Positions 24,064 through 32,196 of a stretch of DNA of 32,196 nt are shown piece after piece. Under the pieces are notes generated by a model that did not search any database, was not told the DNA's origin, and was given only the letters and a program-made list of their open reading frames with translations. Origin of the DNA: Bacillota bacterium (GTDB taxonomy: Bacteria; Bacillota; Syntrophomonadia; Syntrophomonadales; DTU052); assembly GCA_029781825.1 (NCBI GenBank), contig JAKOVY010000047.1, forward strand, positions 1 to 32,196, in the 5' to 3' direction. Numbering within the stretch: position 1 is the first letter of the stretch; the number at the start of each line of letters is the position of its first letter. The position numbers and the translations under genes were made by a program.

Positions 24064-25115
24064 CACTTGTCACCCCTCGATACTTTGATGTATCCGGCAC
24101 CGCTCTTGATCACTCGCCCGACCATAGTGAGCCCGACTGATTTGCTGCGGGCCAGTTTCTCCAGTTCATGACTTTTGGCAGCATCAACAGCCATTAAAAG
24201 ACCTCCGGAGGTCTCCGGGGAATACATGAGGTCCAAACGGGTATTGTCAACATCTTTGCCCACTTCAACCCGTCCCCGCAGGTAATCCCGGTTGGCATAA
24301 GCCCCGCCGGGAATAAGTCCCATGGCCGCCAGTTCCTCTACTCCCTTCAAGAGCGGCAGATGGTCCGCCCATAGTTCAATTTCTACCTGGCTGCCTGCAG
24401 CCATTTCCATGGTATGGCCGAGCAGGCCGAACCCGGTTATGTCGGTAGCCGCGTTTACTCCGACTTCCATCATAACCTCGCGGGCGGCTCTGTTCAGTTG
24501 GGTCATCGAACGAACCGCCTCTTCCACAAGTTGGGCGGGCGCCATTTCACCTTTGATGGCGGTGGTAACTATACCGGTTCCCAGGGGTTTGGTCAAATAA
24601 AGGTAATCACCGGCCTTGGCCCCTCGGTTGGATACCACTCTTCGAGGATCGATGATTCCGGTAACAGACAGGCCGTACTTGGGTTCCTGATCATCCACCG
24701 AGTGACCCCCGACCAGCACGGCTCCGGCTTCCTCGATCTTCGAAACCCCCCCTTTAAGAATCTCCTGGAGGATGGAAATATCGAGACAGTCCGGAAAGCA
24801 CACAATATTCATGGCGGTCAACGGCTCCCCTCCCATAGCGTATACGTCGCTTAAGGCGTTGGCCGCGGCAATCTGTCCAAACAGATAAGGGTCATCCACC
24901 ATAGGGGTAAAGAAATCGACGGTTTGAATCAGGGCCGTTTGTTCCGATAGTTTGAAAACTCCTGCGTCGTCGGCACCTTCAAACCCTACCAACAGCCTGG
25001 GGTCGGGACGCAGTTCTATTGCACTCAAAACCCGGTTCAGGGTCCCCGGACCCAGTTTGGCCGCTCAACCGGAAGCCCTGACCATCTGGGTCAACTTCAA
25101 CTGCTCCCCAGCCAT
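24063..25115 (-). CDS. selD: Selenide, water dikinase; a selenoprotein with Sec17 encoded by UGA
   Basis: 350 aa including selenocysteine. It makes selenophosphate from selenide and ATP for Sec-tRNA synthesis. Conventional translation would begin after the UGA at 25067-25065, but the frame continues upstream to ATG at 25115 and reads MAGEQLKLTQMVRASG-U-AAKLGPG, exactly the catalytic N-terminus of SelD, where residue 17 is Cys in E. coli and Sec in many anaerobes; K20 follows. Later motifs are TVDFFTPMVDDPY, NALSDVYAMGG, VLVGGHSV and DITGFGLLGH. A stem-loop for SelB lies after the UGA. The ATG has a run of G (GGGGGGAGCAGG) upstream and is 16 bp from the aminopeptidase gene, so it is in an operon with it and yedF. 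Confidence 0.96.
25032..25072 (-). promoter_or_regulatory. Bacterial SECIS element in selD
   Basis: In minus-strand RNA an inner stem GGGTCC/GGACCC (within 25040-25053) sits about 11 bases after the UGA, with G residues at the tip, and an outer stem AACCGG/CCGGTT (25067-25072 with 25032-25037) encloses it. Distance and G-rich apex suit recognition by the SelB winged-helix domain. Confidence 0.75.
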
Positions 25116-25131
25116 CCTGCTCCCCCCTTTT

Positions 25132-26508
25132 CTATTCAAACTCCTGCATAAACACCCTGTAAGCCTTGTAAGCTGCGTAAATATCCGCTTTGGCCGCTAC
25201 CTCAAAGGGCGAATGCATCCCCAGCAATGCCGGCCCGCAGTCCACAACTTCCATCCCATATCGGGACAGCAGGTAGGCCACGGTGCCACCTCCGCCCTGG
25301 TCAACTTTGCCCAGTTCCCCAACCTGCCAGGCAACACCATGATCATCAAAAAGCCTGCGGATCCGGGCCAGGTATTCGGGATTGGCATCGTTGGACTCCA
25401 CTTTGCCCCTGGACCCGGTATACTTGGTGAGGGCTACCCCCTGACCAATAATGGAGGAATTCCTCTTGTCAAAAGCCCCTTCGTAATTGGGATCCAGAGC
25501 TCCATTCACATCGGCGGAGAGGGCATAGGAATTTCGCAAGGCCAGCATAACCTGATAGTAGTCGGCATGGCCGTTCTTGTTCATCAGGTCAATCACCGCA
25601 TTTTCCAACAGAAATGAACGCAGTCCCGTGTTGCCGACGCTGCCAATCTCCTCTTTGTCGGCAAAAACGCAAATAGCCGTACGGGAAGGCACGCTGACAT
25701 CCAGCAGCGCACGGAAGGAGGTAAACACACAAACCCGGTCATCCTGACCGTAACCCCCGATGAGGCTGCGGTCAAATCCAACCTCCCGGGCCTTCATCGC
25801 CGGTACCATTTGAATCTCGGCGCTGGAGAAATCCTCATCCTCAATATTGTATCTCTCCTGCAAAATCTTCTTAATCGCCGCTTTTATCTTATCCTTTTCG
25901 GGACCGGGTTCAAGGGGAAGGCTTCCCACCAGGACATTGAGGTCCTCGCCGGTAATCCCTTCACTCATCTTTTTCTCCATTTGATCCTTTGCCAGATGGA
26001 TCAAGAGGTCGGTTATCGTGAACACCGGGTCATCCTCGTCTTCCCCGATATTAATCTCAATCTTCTCCCCGCGCTTTTTAACCACAATGCCATGCATGGA
26101 CAGGGGAAGAGCCGGCCACTGGTATTTTTTGATACCTCCATAGTAGTGGGTCTTAAAGAGCGCCATACCCGCATCCTCGTACAGGGGAACCGGTTTAAGA
26201 TCCAGTCGCGGGGTATCGGTATGGGAGGCGACAATGTTAAACCCTTCAATAAACGGTTTCTCCCCGATCACTGCCGCTACCGCAGCTTTGCCTTTATGAT
26301 TAATGAACACCCGCTGTCCGGGTCGCAGTTCATTCAGGTCCTTCAGGTCCACAAAGTCTTTCTTCTTAAGCTTTTCCCTCAAATATGACACAGTCTCCCG
26401 CTCAGTCTTGGCCCGATTGAGGAACTTGATATACTTTCGACCCAGGGCTTCTATCTCTTGCCTCTCGGCTTCCGAAGCCATCACCCACGCGTTTCTTTCT
26501 CTTTCCAC
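25132..26508 (-). CDS. M18 family zinc aminopeptidase
   Basis: 458 aa cytoplasmic peptidase with two zinc ions, removing N-terminal residues from peptides. Metal-site motifs appear in order: ASHTDTPRLDLKP (about residue 94), IGGYGQDDRV, the catalytic glutamate pair in FADKEEIGS, LSADVNGALDP, and MHSPFEVAAKAD near the C-terminus. All are present, so it should be active. M18 enzymes often prefer acidic residues, but specificity is not visible here. GTG start with AAGGAGGT upstream. It lies 12 bp after cvpA and 16 bp before selD. Confidence 0.93.
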   Translation of the reverse strand: MERERNAWVMASEAERQEIEALGRKYIKFLNRAKTERETVSYLREKLKKKDFVDLKDLNELRPGQRVFINHKGKAAVAAVIGEKPFIEGFNIVASHTDTPRLDLKPVPLYEDAGMALFKTHYYGGIKKYQWPALPLSMHGIVVKKRGEKIEINIGEDEDDPVFTITDLLIHLAKDQMEKKMSEGITGEDLNVLVGSLPLEPGPEKDKIKAAIKKILQERYNIEDEDFSSAEIQMVPAMKAREVGFDRSLIGGYGQDDRVCVFTSFRALLDVSVPSRTAICVFADKEEIGSVGNTGLRSFLLENAVIDLMNKNGHADYYQVMLALRNSYALSADVNGALDPNYEGAFDKRNSSIIGQGVALTKYTGSRGKVESNDANPEYLARIRRLFDDHGVAWQVGELGKVDQGGGGTVAYLLSRYGMEVVDCGPALLGMHSPFEVAAKADIYAAYKAYRVFMQEFE

Positions 26509-26520
26509 GTAAATACCTCC

Positions 26521-27174
26521 TTATTTAATCAGCGGTTCCGTTTGGATACCTGTTATTTTGCCCATAAATTCAAATATGCCTTCCAGATAAGGAAGTATCA
26601 AGGATTCGTCAAGGTAGTTCATCATGTCCGCCGCCAGCGGAAACCCGGTATCGGCCAGGGAACGGATCAGGGGCAAGGCCAGACCGGCAAGAATCGATAG
26701 CACCAGAAGTGTTTTCAAGGCTTCAAAAGCTGCTCCTCCGATGCGGTTGCCTGTTCCCAGTATGCCCCAATTAAAAACCATGCTCAGGAGGTGCCATACC
26801 AGAGCCAATAGCCGTGAAACCAGGAAAAGGAGCAGTATGAATACCAGCGCAGCCACTATCAGACGGGCGACGTGGTAAATCAGACCTTGATAGGCGTAAA
26901 ATCCGGTATTTAAAAGAGTGGAAGCCATCCCCTGCTGGTTGTCGAATACGGGCATTGGCAGCCGTTCGGCCAGGAATCGAGCCACATAAGTGATAAGCGA
27001 GTAGTGGTTCTGAAGATAGTCGGTAACCGGTTCCCAGTACAATATGGCGGCCCCAATCCCCAGTACCAATGAGGCTATGCTTCCAATACTGGCGATTAGG
27101 CCGCGGCGAAAACCCACCAAAAACCCGAAAAGAACCAAGGCCGCAAGAATACAGTCCAAAACAAGGGTCTGCAT
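26521..27174 (-). CDS. CvpA family membrane protein
   Basis: 217 aa from ATG at 27174 (AGGAGAG upstream). Four membrane segments: LVLDCILAALVLFGFLVGF, SIASLVLGIGAAILYW, LIVAALVFILLLFLVSRLLAL and LLVLSILAGLALPLI. The first segment followed by RRGLI is the CvpA signature. CvpA is needed for colicin V secretion in E. coli, but its general role is not clear. It heads the cvpA-aminopeptidase-selD-yedF gene string. A TATAAT at 27266-27261 is a possible -10. Confidence 0.85.
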   Translation of the reverse strand: MQTLVLDCILAALVLFGFLVGFRRGLIASIGSIASLVLGIGAAILYWEPVTDYLQNHYSLITYVARFLAERLPMPVFDNQQGMASTLLNTGFYAYQGLIYHVARLIVAALVFILLLFLVSRLLALVWHLLSMVFNWGILGTGNRIGGAAFEALKTLLVLSILAGLALPLIRSLADTGFPLAADMMNYLDESLILPYLEGIFEFMGKITGIQTEPLIK

Positions 27175-27514
27175 GCTCTCTCCTGTCAAGTAGGGTAATA
27201 AAATAACCGGCCCGAGATTGTTCACGACCGTTTATAGTTACAACCCGGGCTATTAGAGGAATTATACCATGGAATCATACCACGTAATTCTCTGCCGCCA
27301 AACGTAACCAGGGTCCGAACTGATGAGGTATGCCGTAAACCGTATTTGTTCAGGCGATAGCGGGGGAACAAACAACCGGTTCTGGGAACCGAATCAATTG
27401 CCGGGCCGTATTTGGATATTTACACCGTCGATTGCGGGGTTGTGAGCAAAAAACACCGCAACAGTCCTTAGTGTGGCTGGAAGTCCTGTATCCCGTTATT
27501 CACGTATGCATTTT
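27175..27514. other. Intergenic region with short hairpins only
   Basis: 340 bp with no credible gene. Two hairpins are present: TTGCGG/CCGCAA (27432-27461) and CGGTTC/GAACCG (27377-27391). Neither has a U-run; either could be part of a 3' end of the three-domain Fe-S gene. A minus-strand TATAAT at 27266-27261 may belong to the cvpA promoter. Confidence 0.4.
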
Positions 27515-28189
27515 TTAATGGCGACCCGGGATATGACTCCCATCACAGAATGGCGGATTGCCGGTTTTGCCGCAACGACATAACACCAATCGGTCTGCTT
27601 CCGCGATGAGTTCTCCGCCGGGACCAAACACCCGGTTGGGGCCTTCCACAATGAGGGGACCATCTCTAATTACCCGTATTCTTCCCGCCTTCGACGTATC
27701 AATCGTATAATCCTTCGATCCAGGTCCCCGGGCAAGAGCGGGGTCTACGGAAGAACCTTCCGGGAGACTGTACTGCAACGCTCGACTGGGACACTTGTCG
27801 ATGGTGCGGATGATTTCTTCGGCAGAAGCGCCGTCCACATTTACCCAGGGTCTCTTTGAAGTATCAAAGACCTCCGGCAATCCACCCCAGCATTTGCCGG
27901 CATGAGAACACATCTGGGGATTCCAGTAAACAACTATGTCCTTATTCCTGTATTCCTTTATAGTGACCGGCGCCTTGGCATTATCGGCTTGGGAAGCCTC
28001 GGGCTCCAACTTGGTGAAGAGCTCCCGGCCGGCTCCGCAAACCGGGCACGACCAGTCGGGAGGAAGTTCTTCAAAGGGTGTTGAAGCCGGGATCCCGCGC
28101 TCAGGGTCTCCAACCGCGGGGTCATAAATATAGCCGCATACCGCACATTGGTAAGCCCGGTTTTTTTCTGTACCGTTGGCAGTTCCCAT
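27515..28189 (-). CDS. Rubredoxin, Fer4_19 and CDGSH three-domain iron protein
   Basis: 224 aa. Three iron-binding modules are fused: a rubredoxin (about 11-62, [12 protein letters not shown] and SCPVCGAG; one iron on four Cys); a divergent mono-cluster ferredoxin domain (about 75-140, [17 protein letters not shown] and KCPSRALQY); and a C-terminal CDGSH domain (about 165-224, [17 protein letters not shown]; three Cys and one His for a [2Fe-2S]). All ligands are present. It should be a cytoplasmic electron-transfer or redox-sensing protein; the partner is unknown. The chosen ATG (28189) has GGAGG seven bases upstream; the longer start at 28207 lacks one. It is transcribed alone, downstream of the tRNA-Sec terminator. 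Confidence 0.92.
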   Translation of the reverse strand: MGTANGTEKNRAYQCAVCGYIYDPAVGDPERGIPASTPFEELPPDWSCPVCGAGRELFTKLEPEASQADNAKAPVTIKEYRNKDIVVYWNPQMCSHAGKCWGGLPEVFDTSKRPWVNVDGASAEEIIRTIDKCPSRALQYSLPEGSSVDPALARGPGSKDYTIDTSKAGRIRVIRDGPLIVEGPNRVFGPGGELIAEADRLVLCRCGKTGNPPFCDGSHIPGRH

Positions 28190-28321
28190 CCCCATACCTC
28201 CAAACATTCGAACATTGGACTCCCGATATTACGATAAAGAAAACTCTATGCATCCGCCTTACGCCATGATCTTACCATATTCTGTCTTGAAGTGGTTTAT
28301 AAAAATCACATCCCGGATATT

Positions 28322-28356
28322 AAAAAGCCTCCTTCGTCGTTGAAAAACGAAGGAGG
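28322..28356 (-). terminator. Rho-independent terminator after tRNA-Sec
   Basis: In minus-strand RNA CCTCCTTCGT (28356-28347) pairs with ACGAAGGAGG (28337-28328), followed by CTTTTT. It would end the tRNA-Sec transcript. Confidence 0.85.
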
Positions 28357-28468
28357 TCCTCCTTTGATCCGATGATGACTCGTTACCTTATTATTGCCGT
28401 AATCCTGCTATTTATTTCTCTTTCCGGCTTTCATCCCTGCTTCCGGGTGGAAGGCCAAATACGTAAAT

Positions 28469-28567
28469 TGGCGGAAGCGTGTGGGAATCGAACCCACCCA
28501 CCGCAGGGCCACTGCGGCGCAAACTGGATTTGAAGTCCAGGCGACCCACCAGGACCGATCCGCTTCC
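28469..28567 (-). tRNA. selC: tRNA-Sec (UCA), selenocysteine-inserting tRNA
   Basis: A 99-nt tRNA with encoded CCA. The anticodon loop is CTTCAAA (anticodon TCA) between CTGGA and TCCAG, a long variable arm (CGCCGCAGTGGCCCTGCGG) follows, and the T loop is TTCGATT. The acceptor starts GGAAGCGG and ends CGCTTCC-G-CCA; with the 5-bp T stem this gives the 8+5 extended arm of bacterial tRNA-Sec, though the eighth acceptor pair (G with A) is a mismatch. It is charged with Ser, converted to Sec by SelA, and delivered by SelB. Confidence 0.95.
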
Positions 28568-28644
28568 ACGTGTTCATACCGCAATTGGTATTTTGTATAA
28601 CCCAAAGTATATATTAACGAATAATAGCATGGAAGGCAAACAGG

Positions 28645-29292
28645 TCATTGCTCCACGATTACATCCAAAATCTTGAAGCCGTGATGACGCAGGGATACTA
28701 CGGCTTCTTCAGCTTCGGTGCTGTCGAGGCGCAGTATCAGGTCATATAAGCCCCGCTCTTTCTCCACCAGGACAATGTTTTCGATGCTTATGCCGTGTTG
28801 GGCAATAATCCCGGTTACGGCAGCAACAGCTCCCACCCGCTCGTCAACCTCCATATCAATGCGGGTACCAGGCCGATTGACTCCCAGTATGTCTATAAAG
28901 GCATCGAAAATATTGGTCTCGGTAATTATGCCCACCAGTTCCCCGTTTTCCATTACGGGTATTCCCCCGATCTGGTGCTCCCGCATCAGCACGGCGGCCT
29001 TTTCAATGTTGGCATCCGCCTCAATGGTAATAACCTCCATGTTTTTCGGGAGAATATCCTTGATTTTCGTTTTGGCCAACAGATAGTTTAACTCAAAGAT
29101 ACTCAAACTGGTGGCGGATGACGGTGAAACCTTATTTAGATCTTTTATCGTCACTATCCCCACCAGTTTATTCTTGGACATTACCGGCAGCCTCCGGATC
29201 CGTCGCTCCTGCATCAGCTGAAACGCATCTGCTATGGAGGTCTCCGGGGTTACAACAGCAAGATCCCGACTCATCCTTTCTCTGACCTTCAC
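28645..29292 (-). CDS. Tandem CBS and ACT domain protein (AcuB-like)
   Basis: 215 aa. Two CBS domains (about 8-57 and 77-132, for example VTPETSIADAFQLMQERRI and GGIPVMENGELVGIITETN) form one Bateman module that usually binds adenosine nucleotides. A C-terminal ACT domain (about 141-210, DMEVDERVGAVAAVTGIIAQ) usually binds an amino acid. Such AcuB-like proteins often lie next to branched-chain amino acid transporter genes, as here beside livF, 12 bp downstream. It may regulate amino acid use in response to energy state (inference). GTG start with GGGGGGA upstream. Confidence 0.85.
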   Translation of the reverse strand: MKVRERMSRDLAVVTPETSIADAFQLMQERRIRRLPVMSKNKLVGIVTIKDLNKVSPSSATSLSIFELNYLLAKTKIKDILPKNMEVITIEADANIEKAAVLMREHQIGGIPVMENGELVGIITETNIFDAFIDILGVNRPGTRIDMEVDERVGAVAAVTGIIAQHGISIENIVLVEKERGLYDLILRLDSTEAEEAVVSLRHHGFKILDVIVEQ

Positions 29293-29304
29293 AAACCTTC
29301 CCCC

Positions 29305-30009
29305 CTAACCGCCTAAATAAGCTTTTTTCACCTGCTCGCTCTCCAACATTTCCTTGGCTGGACCCTCCAAAACAACCCTCCCGGTCTCCAGCACGTAAGC
29401 CTTATCCGCTATCGACAAGGCCATGCGGGCATTCTGTTCAACCAGGAGGATCGTAGTGCCGTTGGCATTGATATCCTTTATGATCTCAAAGATCTCCCGC
29501 ACCAGCAGGGGAGCCAACCCCATCGAAGGCTCATCCAACAGCATCAGCGTCGGCCGGGCCATTAACGCCCTGCCGATGGCCAACATCTGCTGTTCGCCTC
29601 CGCTCAAGGTGCCGGCCAGTTGTTTGCGCCGCTCCTTGAGCCGGGGAAATCTTTTGAATACGTTCTCAAAATCATTGGCAATGCCGTCTTTATCTTTTCG
29701 CCGATAGGCGCCCATCTCCAGGTTTTCCATAACCGTCATGGCGGGGAATACCCGCCTGCCTTCCGGCACCTGGGATATCCCCAGGGCCACAATATCCTGA
29801 GCCGGACGCGACGTTATATCCTGGCCTTTGAAACGGATGACCCCGGATCGAGGACGAAGGAGGCCGGATATGGTCTTCAGCGTTGTAGTCTTTCCGGCAC
29901 CGTTGGCACCTATCAGGCTCACAATACTTCCTTCATCCACACTTATCGAAACATCTTTGAGGGCGTGAATGGGCCCATAGTAAACATTGACGTTTTCCAA
30001 CTGCAGCAA
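29305..30009 (-). CDS. livF: LivF-type ABC transporter ATPase (branched-chain amino acid type)
   Basis: 234 aa. Walker A GANGAGKTT (34-42), signature LSGGEQQML (about 134-142), Walker B LMLLDEPSMGL and the following switch histidine replaced by the family-typical VEQN. MLQLENVNVYYGPIHALKDV is the usual LivF N-terminus. It powers uptake of branched-chain amino acids with LivG, permeases LivH and LivM and a binding protein, but none of these genes lies next to it: upstream is 257 bp of non-coding DNA, then selB. TTG start, GAGGAGG eight bases before. A possible -10 TATAAT is at 30095-30090. Confidence 0.9.
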   Translation of the reverse strand: MLQLENVNVYYGPIHALKDVSISVDEGSIVSLIGANGAGKTTTLKTISGLLRPRSGVIRFKGQDITSRPAQDIVALGISQVPEGRRVFPAMTVMENLEMGAYRRKDKDGIANDFENVFKRFPRLKERRKQLAGTLSGGEQQMLAIGRALMARPTLMLLDEPSMGLAPLLVREIFEIIKDINANGTTILLVEQNARMALSIADKAYVLETGRVVLEGPAKEMLESEQVKKAYLGG

Positions 30010-30266
30010 ATGGTTTGCCTCCTCTCCTCAGGCCATCGTGCACTTCCGAGCCCGCAAGAATGTAAAAACCAGGTTGGCAGCGTCCAGTTATTATACAGGT
30101 CCGTCTTGCATATCATAACAGTGTTGCTCACTGCTGTCCCGTAAATACTTTTTTACTTTCGTATCAGTATCATCCTGCAAAATGTTTTCAACCTGTTACC
30201 GCTTTCCGGGGGCGATACTTTGCTTTCATTATTAATTCGACGCCTGTGGGCAGCAACTCGGTCGGT

Positions 30267-32180
30267 CTAACGAGTAATCCTTATCCGGTTGTCTCCAATC
30301 CTCTTGGTATACTTAATGCGGTCAAAGTATTCCAACAGAGGCAGGGCATACTTCCTTGAAGTCTCCCATATATCACGGGCTTCGGCCAGTGACAGCTCTT
30401 TCTTTTCGTTAAAATGCTCGTTCAATCGGTTCCAGGCGAGATCGACCCCGAAACGGGAATAGTAGACGCCCTCAGCCACCTTGACTATCTGGCCGGAATC
30501 CTCCAAATAGGCAATTATCTCTGCAGGATCGTAGGACGAGTCGGATATTTCCTCCTGAATCTCTTTCAGTCCGGGCGGTGCCAAGGGATTCTTGTTCAGT
30601 ATTTCCATGACTTTCTCAATGGCCTTCGCAGCCTCCTGGTCAGGCTCGGTCGGTGCACCGGGGAGCCTGACATGCTTGGCATCGGCTGATAAAACACCTT
30701 TTGCTTCCATTAGGCTAATCACGGCATTAAAGACTTTGACCGGGTACTGTTTGAAGTAGCGGCTGCGCAGTTCTTCTCGGGGGAAACCGGGCCTTAAGGG
30801 GTACTTTTGGTGCCAATCTTCCAGCATCCTGTGGATGGTCTGGATACTGCGATCGATTCCCAGGCTGCTGATGTAGTAGTCATTGTTCTCCACCTTAAGA
30901 TGCTCAGCAAATCCCTGTTCGCACAGTTTGTTTAAAACTTCCCGGGTTTCCGTGGGATTATGGTTGACAGTCGCTGCCAGGTCCTCAAGGGATATTATTC
31001 GATCCGGGTATTTGTTTAATTCCTGCAGGGCTACCTCCTCCAGGTCGCCTTCTTCCTTGACTGCCATCTCTTCCAGGACCGCTTCGTTAAACCGCTTCTG
31101 TTTGGGGGGATGAGGATCAATCACCACTCCTCCGCCGATGGTGGTTACGGGTGAATAAAAACGGATAACAAACCGATCGCCCTTGGTACACACCACCGGC
31201 TCTTCCATCACTATTTGCACGTATCCATGTTCTCCCGGTTGGAGCTCATCATGCTCCAGCAACACGACCCGGCCCAGGCACTCATCCGTTCCCAGGTGAA
31301 ACCTTACCCGGGCCCAGTTTTTCAGGGGACGCGGACTGTTTTTCAAGAGGCGCAGATTCCCGCTTATCCGGTAGGTGGGCCTCAGGAATCCGGGAGCCGC
31401 CAGGACATTCCCCCTGTGGATATCCGAGGTATCGACCCCCTGCAGGTTTACTGCCACCCTTTGACCTGCCAAAGCTTCCTCCACCTTCTGGTTGTGGACG
31501 TGCAGGGTTCTAACCCGCACAGGAATGTCCTGGGGAAGGATCTGCAGGCTGTCATTAAGGCGGATGCGCCCTGACCAGAGGGTTCCGGTTACTACCGTGC
31601 CAAAACCGGTCATGGTAAAAACCCGGTCAATGGGCAGGCGAACCGGTCCCCGTGCCGATTTCTCCTGCACCTGTGCCGACATTTCCTCGATCAAACTAAG
31701 GAGTTCCGGTATGCCCTCTCCCGTAGTCGATGAAACAGCAATTATCGGCCACTCCTTAAGCTCGGTATCCGACATGTATTCTCTGATATCATCCTCCACC
31801 ATCATCAGCCATTCGTCATCGACCAGGTCCTTTTTGGTAATAACGACAATTCCCTGTTTGATACCCAGCAGTTGGATGATGTCCAGATGTTCTCTGGTTT
31901 GAGGCATTATTCCCTCGTCGGCCGCGATGATAAGTAGAACCAGGTCCATCCCGAACGCTCCCGCCAGCATCTGGCGAACGAACCGCTCATGGCCGGGAAC
32001 ATCGACAATGCCGGCCCGCTGACCGCTGGGAAGGGTCAGGGGGGCAAATCCCAGTTCGATGGATATGCCTCTTTTCTTTTCCTCTTTCAATCGATCGGTA
32101 TCAACTCCGGTCATAGCCCGTACCAGAGCAGTTTTGCCGTGGTCGATGTGGCCGGCCGTTCCGATGATCAGCCTCTTCAT
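30267..32180 (-). CDS. selB: Selenocysteine-specific translation elongation factor SelB
   Basis: 637 aa. The N-terminal GTPase has GHIDHGKT (10-17), the switch DVPGHERF (about 60-67) and TKKDL for guanine recognition; EF-Tu-like domains 2 and 3 follow (to about 360). The C-terminal half contains winged-helix modules that bind the SECIS RNA; the end is [15 protein letters not shown]. It brings Sec-tRNA to UGA codons, such as the one in selD at 25065. The ATG has GGAGG seven bases upstream and is only 16 bp from the window edge. selA, often its neighbour, may lie beyond. Confidence 0.96.
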   Translation of the reverse strand: MKRLIIGTAGHIDHGKTALVRAMTGVDTDRLKEEKKRGISIELGFAPLTLPSGQRAGIVDVPGHERFVRQMLAGAFGMDLVLLIIAADEGIMPQTREHLDIIQLLGIKQGIVVITKKDLVDDEWLMMVEDDIREYMSDTELKEWPIIAVSSTTGEGIPELLSLIEEMSAQVQEKSARGPVRLPIDRVFTMTGFGTVVTGTLWSGRIRLNDSLQILPQDIPVRVRTLHVHNQKVEEALAGQRVAVNLQGVDTSDIHRGNVLAAPGFLRPTYRISGNLRLLKNSPRPLKNWARVRFHLGTDECLGRVVLLEHDELQPGEHGYVQIVMEEPVVCTKGDRFVIRFYSPVTTIGGGVVIDPHPPKQKRFNEAVLEEMAVKEEGDLEEVALQELNKYPDRIISLEDLAATVNHNPTETREVLNKLCEQGFAEHLKVENNDYYISSLGIDRSIQTIHRMLEDWHQKYPLRPGFPREELRSRYFKQYPVKVFNAVISLMEAKGVLSADAKHVRLPGAPTEPDQEAAKAIEKVMEILNKNPLAPPGLKEIQEEISDSSYDPAEIIAYLEDSGQIVKVAEGVYYSRFGVDLAWNRLNEHFNEKKELSLAEARDIWETSRKYALPLLEYFDRIKYTKRIGDNRIRITR

Positions 32181-32196
32181 TGCAGAGCCTCCAGAG

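Noticed and set aside
24952-25617. A 221-codon plus-strand frame opposite selD and the aminopeptidase gene
   Set aside because: Crosses two genes antisense, including the selD N-terminus, with low-complexity translation.
28408-28605. Open frames on both strands through tRNA-Sec
   Set aside because: They overlap the tRNA-Sec gene entirely and have no ribosome binding site.

Overview
This 32 kb window looks like the chromosome of a strictly anaerobic Bacillota (Clostridia in the broad sense, perhaps close to the Syntrophomonas or Peptococcaceae lineages; that placement is inference). The evidence is an intact selenocysteine system, a SCIFF peptide with its radical SAM maturase, clusters of Mrp/MinD-type iron-sulfur ATPases, rubredoxin and CDGSH domains, and clostridial gene order around rpsF-ssb-rpsR, rplI, purA, htrA and rlmH, genes that often lie near oriC in this phylum. 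No transposase, phage gene or CRISPR array was seen.

Layout. (1) 31-4058, minus strand: one tight operon of six genes (DUF5320, DUF134 regulator, NifX-like protein, two MinD-type ATPases with inserted ferredoxin domains, and an Mrp-NifX fusion) behind a TATAAT promoter bracketed by two copies of a GACATATGTC palindrome. (2) 4349-8203, plus strand: an iron-sulfur flavoprotein, a small two-helix membrane protein and a chemotaxis transducer, each separately transcribed. (3) 8374-15450: rlmH, an HtrA protease, a divergent PAS kinase with a degraded catalytic domain, and cell-envelope genes (murA, an MA-type metallopeptidase, a LysM-G5-M23 endopeptidase). (4) 15536-18605: a split ChrA transporter, the SCIFF maturase, a 45-residue SCIFF precursor, and a Val-Phe-Gly tRNA cluster whose promoter probably also drives the precursor. 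(5) 18608-23392: purA, rplI, a YybS-type membrane protein, a MazG-like protein, rpsR, ssb, rpsF and two small conserved proteins. (6) 23494-27174: cvpA, an M18 aminopeptidase, selD (itself a UGA-containing selenoprotein gene) and yedF. (7) 27515-32180: a rubredoxin/Fe-S/CDGSH three-domain protein, tRNA-Sec, a CBS-ACT protein, an orphan livF and selB.

How it fits together. The selenium genes form a loose cluster: SelD makes selenophosphate, YedF may handle selenium or sulfur, tRNA-Sec carries the amino acid and SelB delivers it at UGA. selA is not in the window; it may lie beyond the right edge, next to selB. The SCIFF pair is a complete precursor-plus-enzyme unit. The left-end operon resembles the Mrp/ORP-type loci of anaerobes and is probably involved in metal or Fe-S cofactor handling, but its product is unknown.

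Several start sites were moved from the longest reading frame to positions with a good ribosome binding site, and two genes were recovered by reading the DNA directly: the 45-aa SCIFF peptide and the selD N-terminus upstream of the UGA codon.
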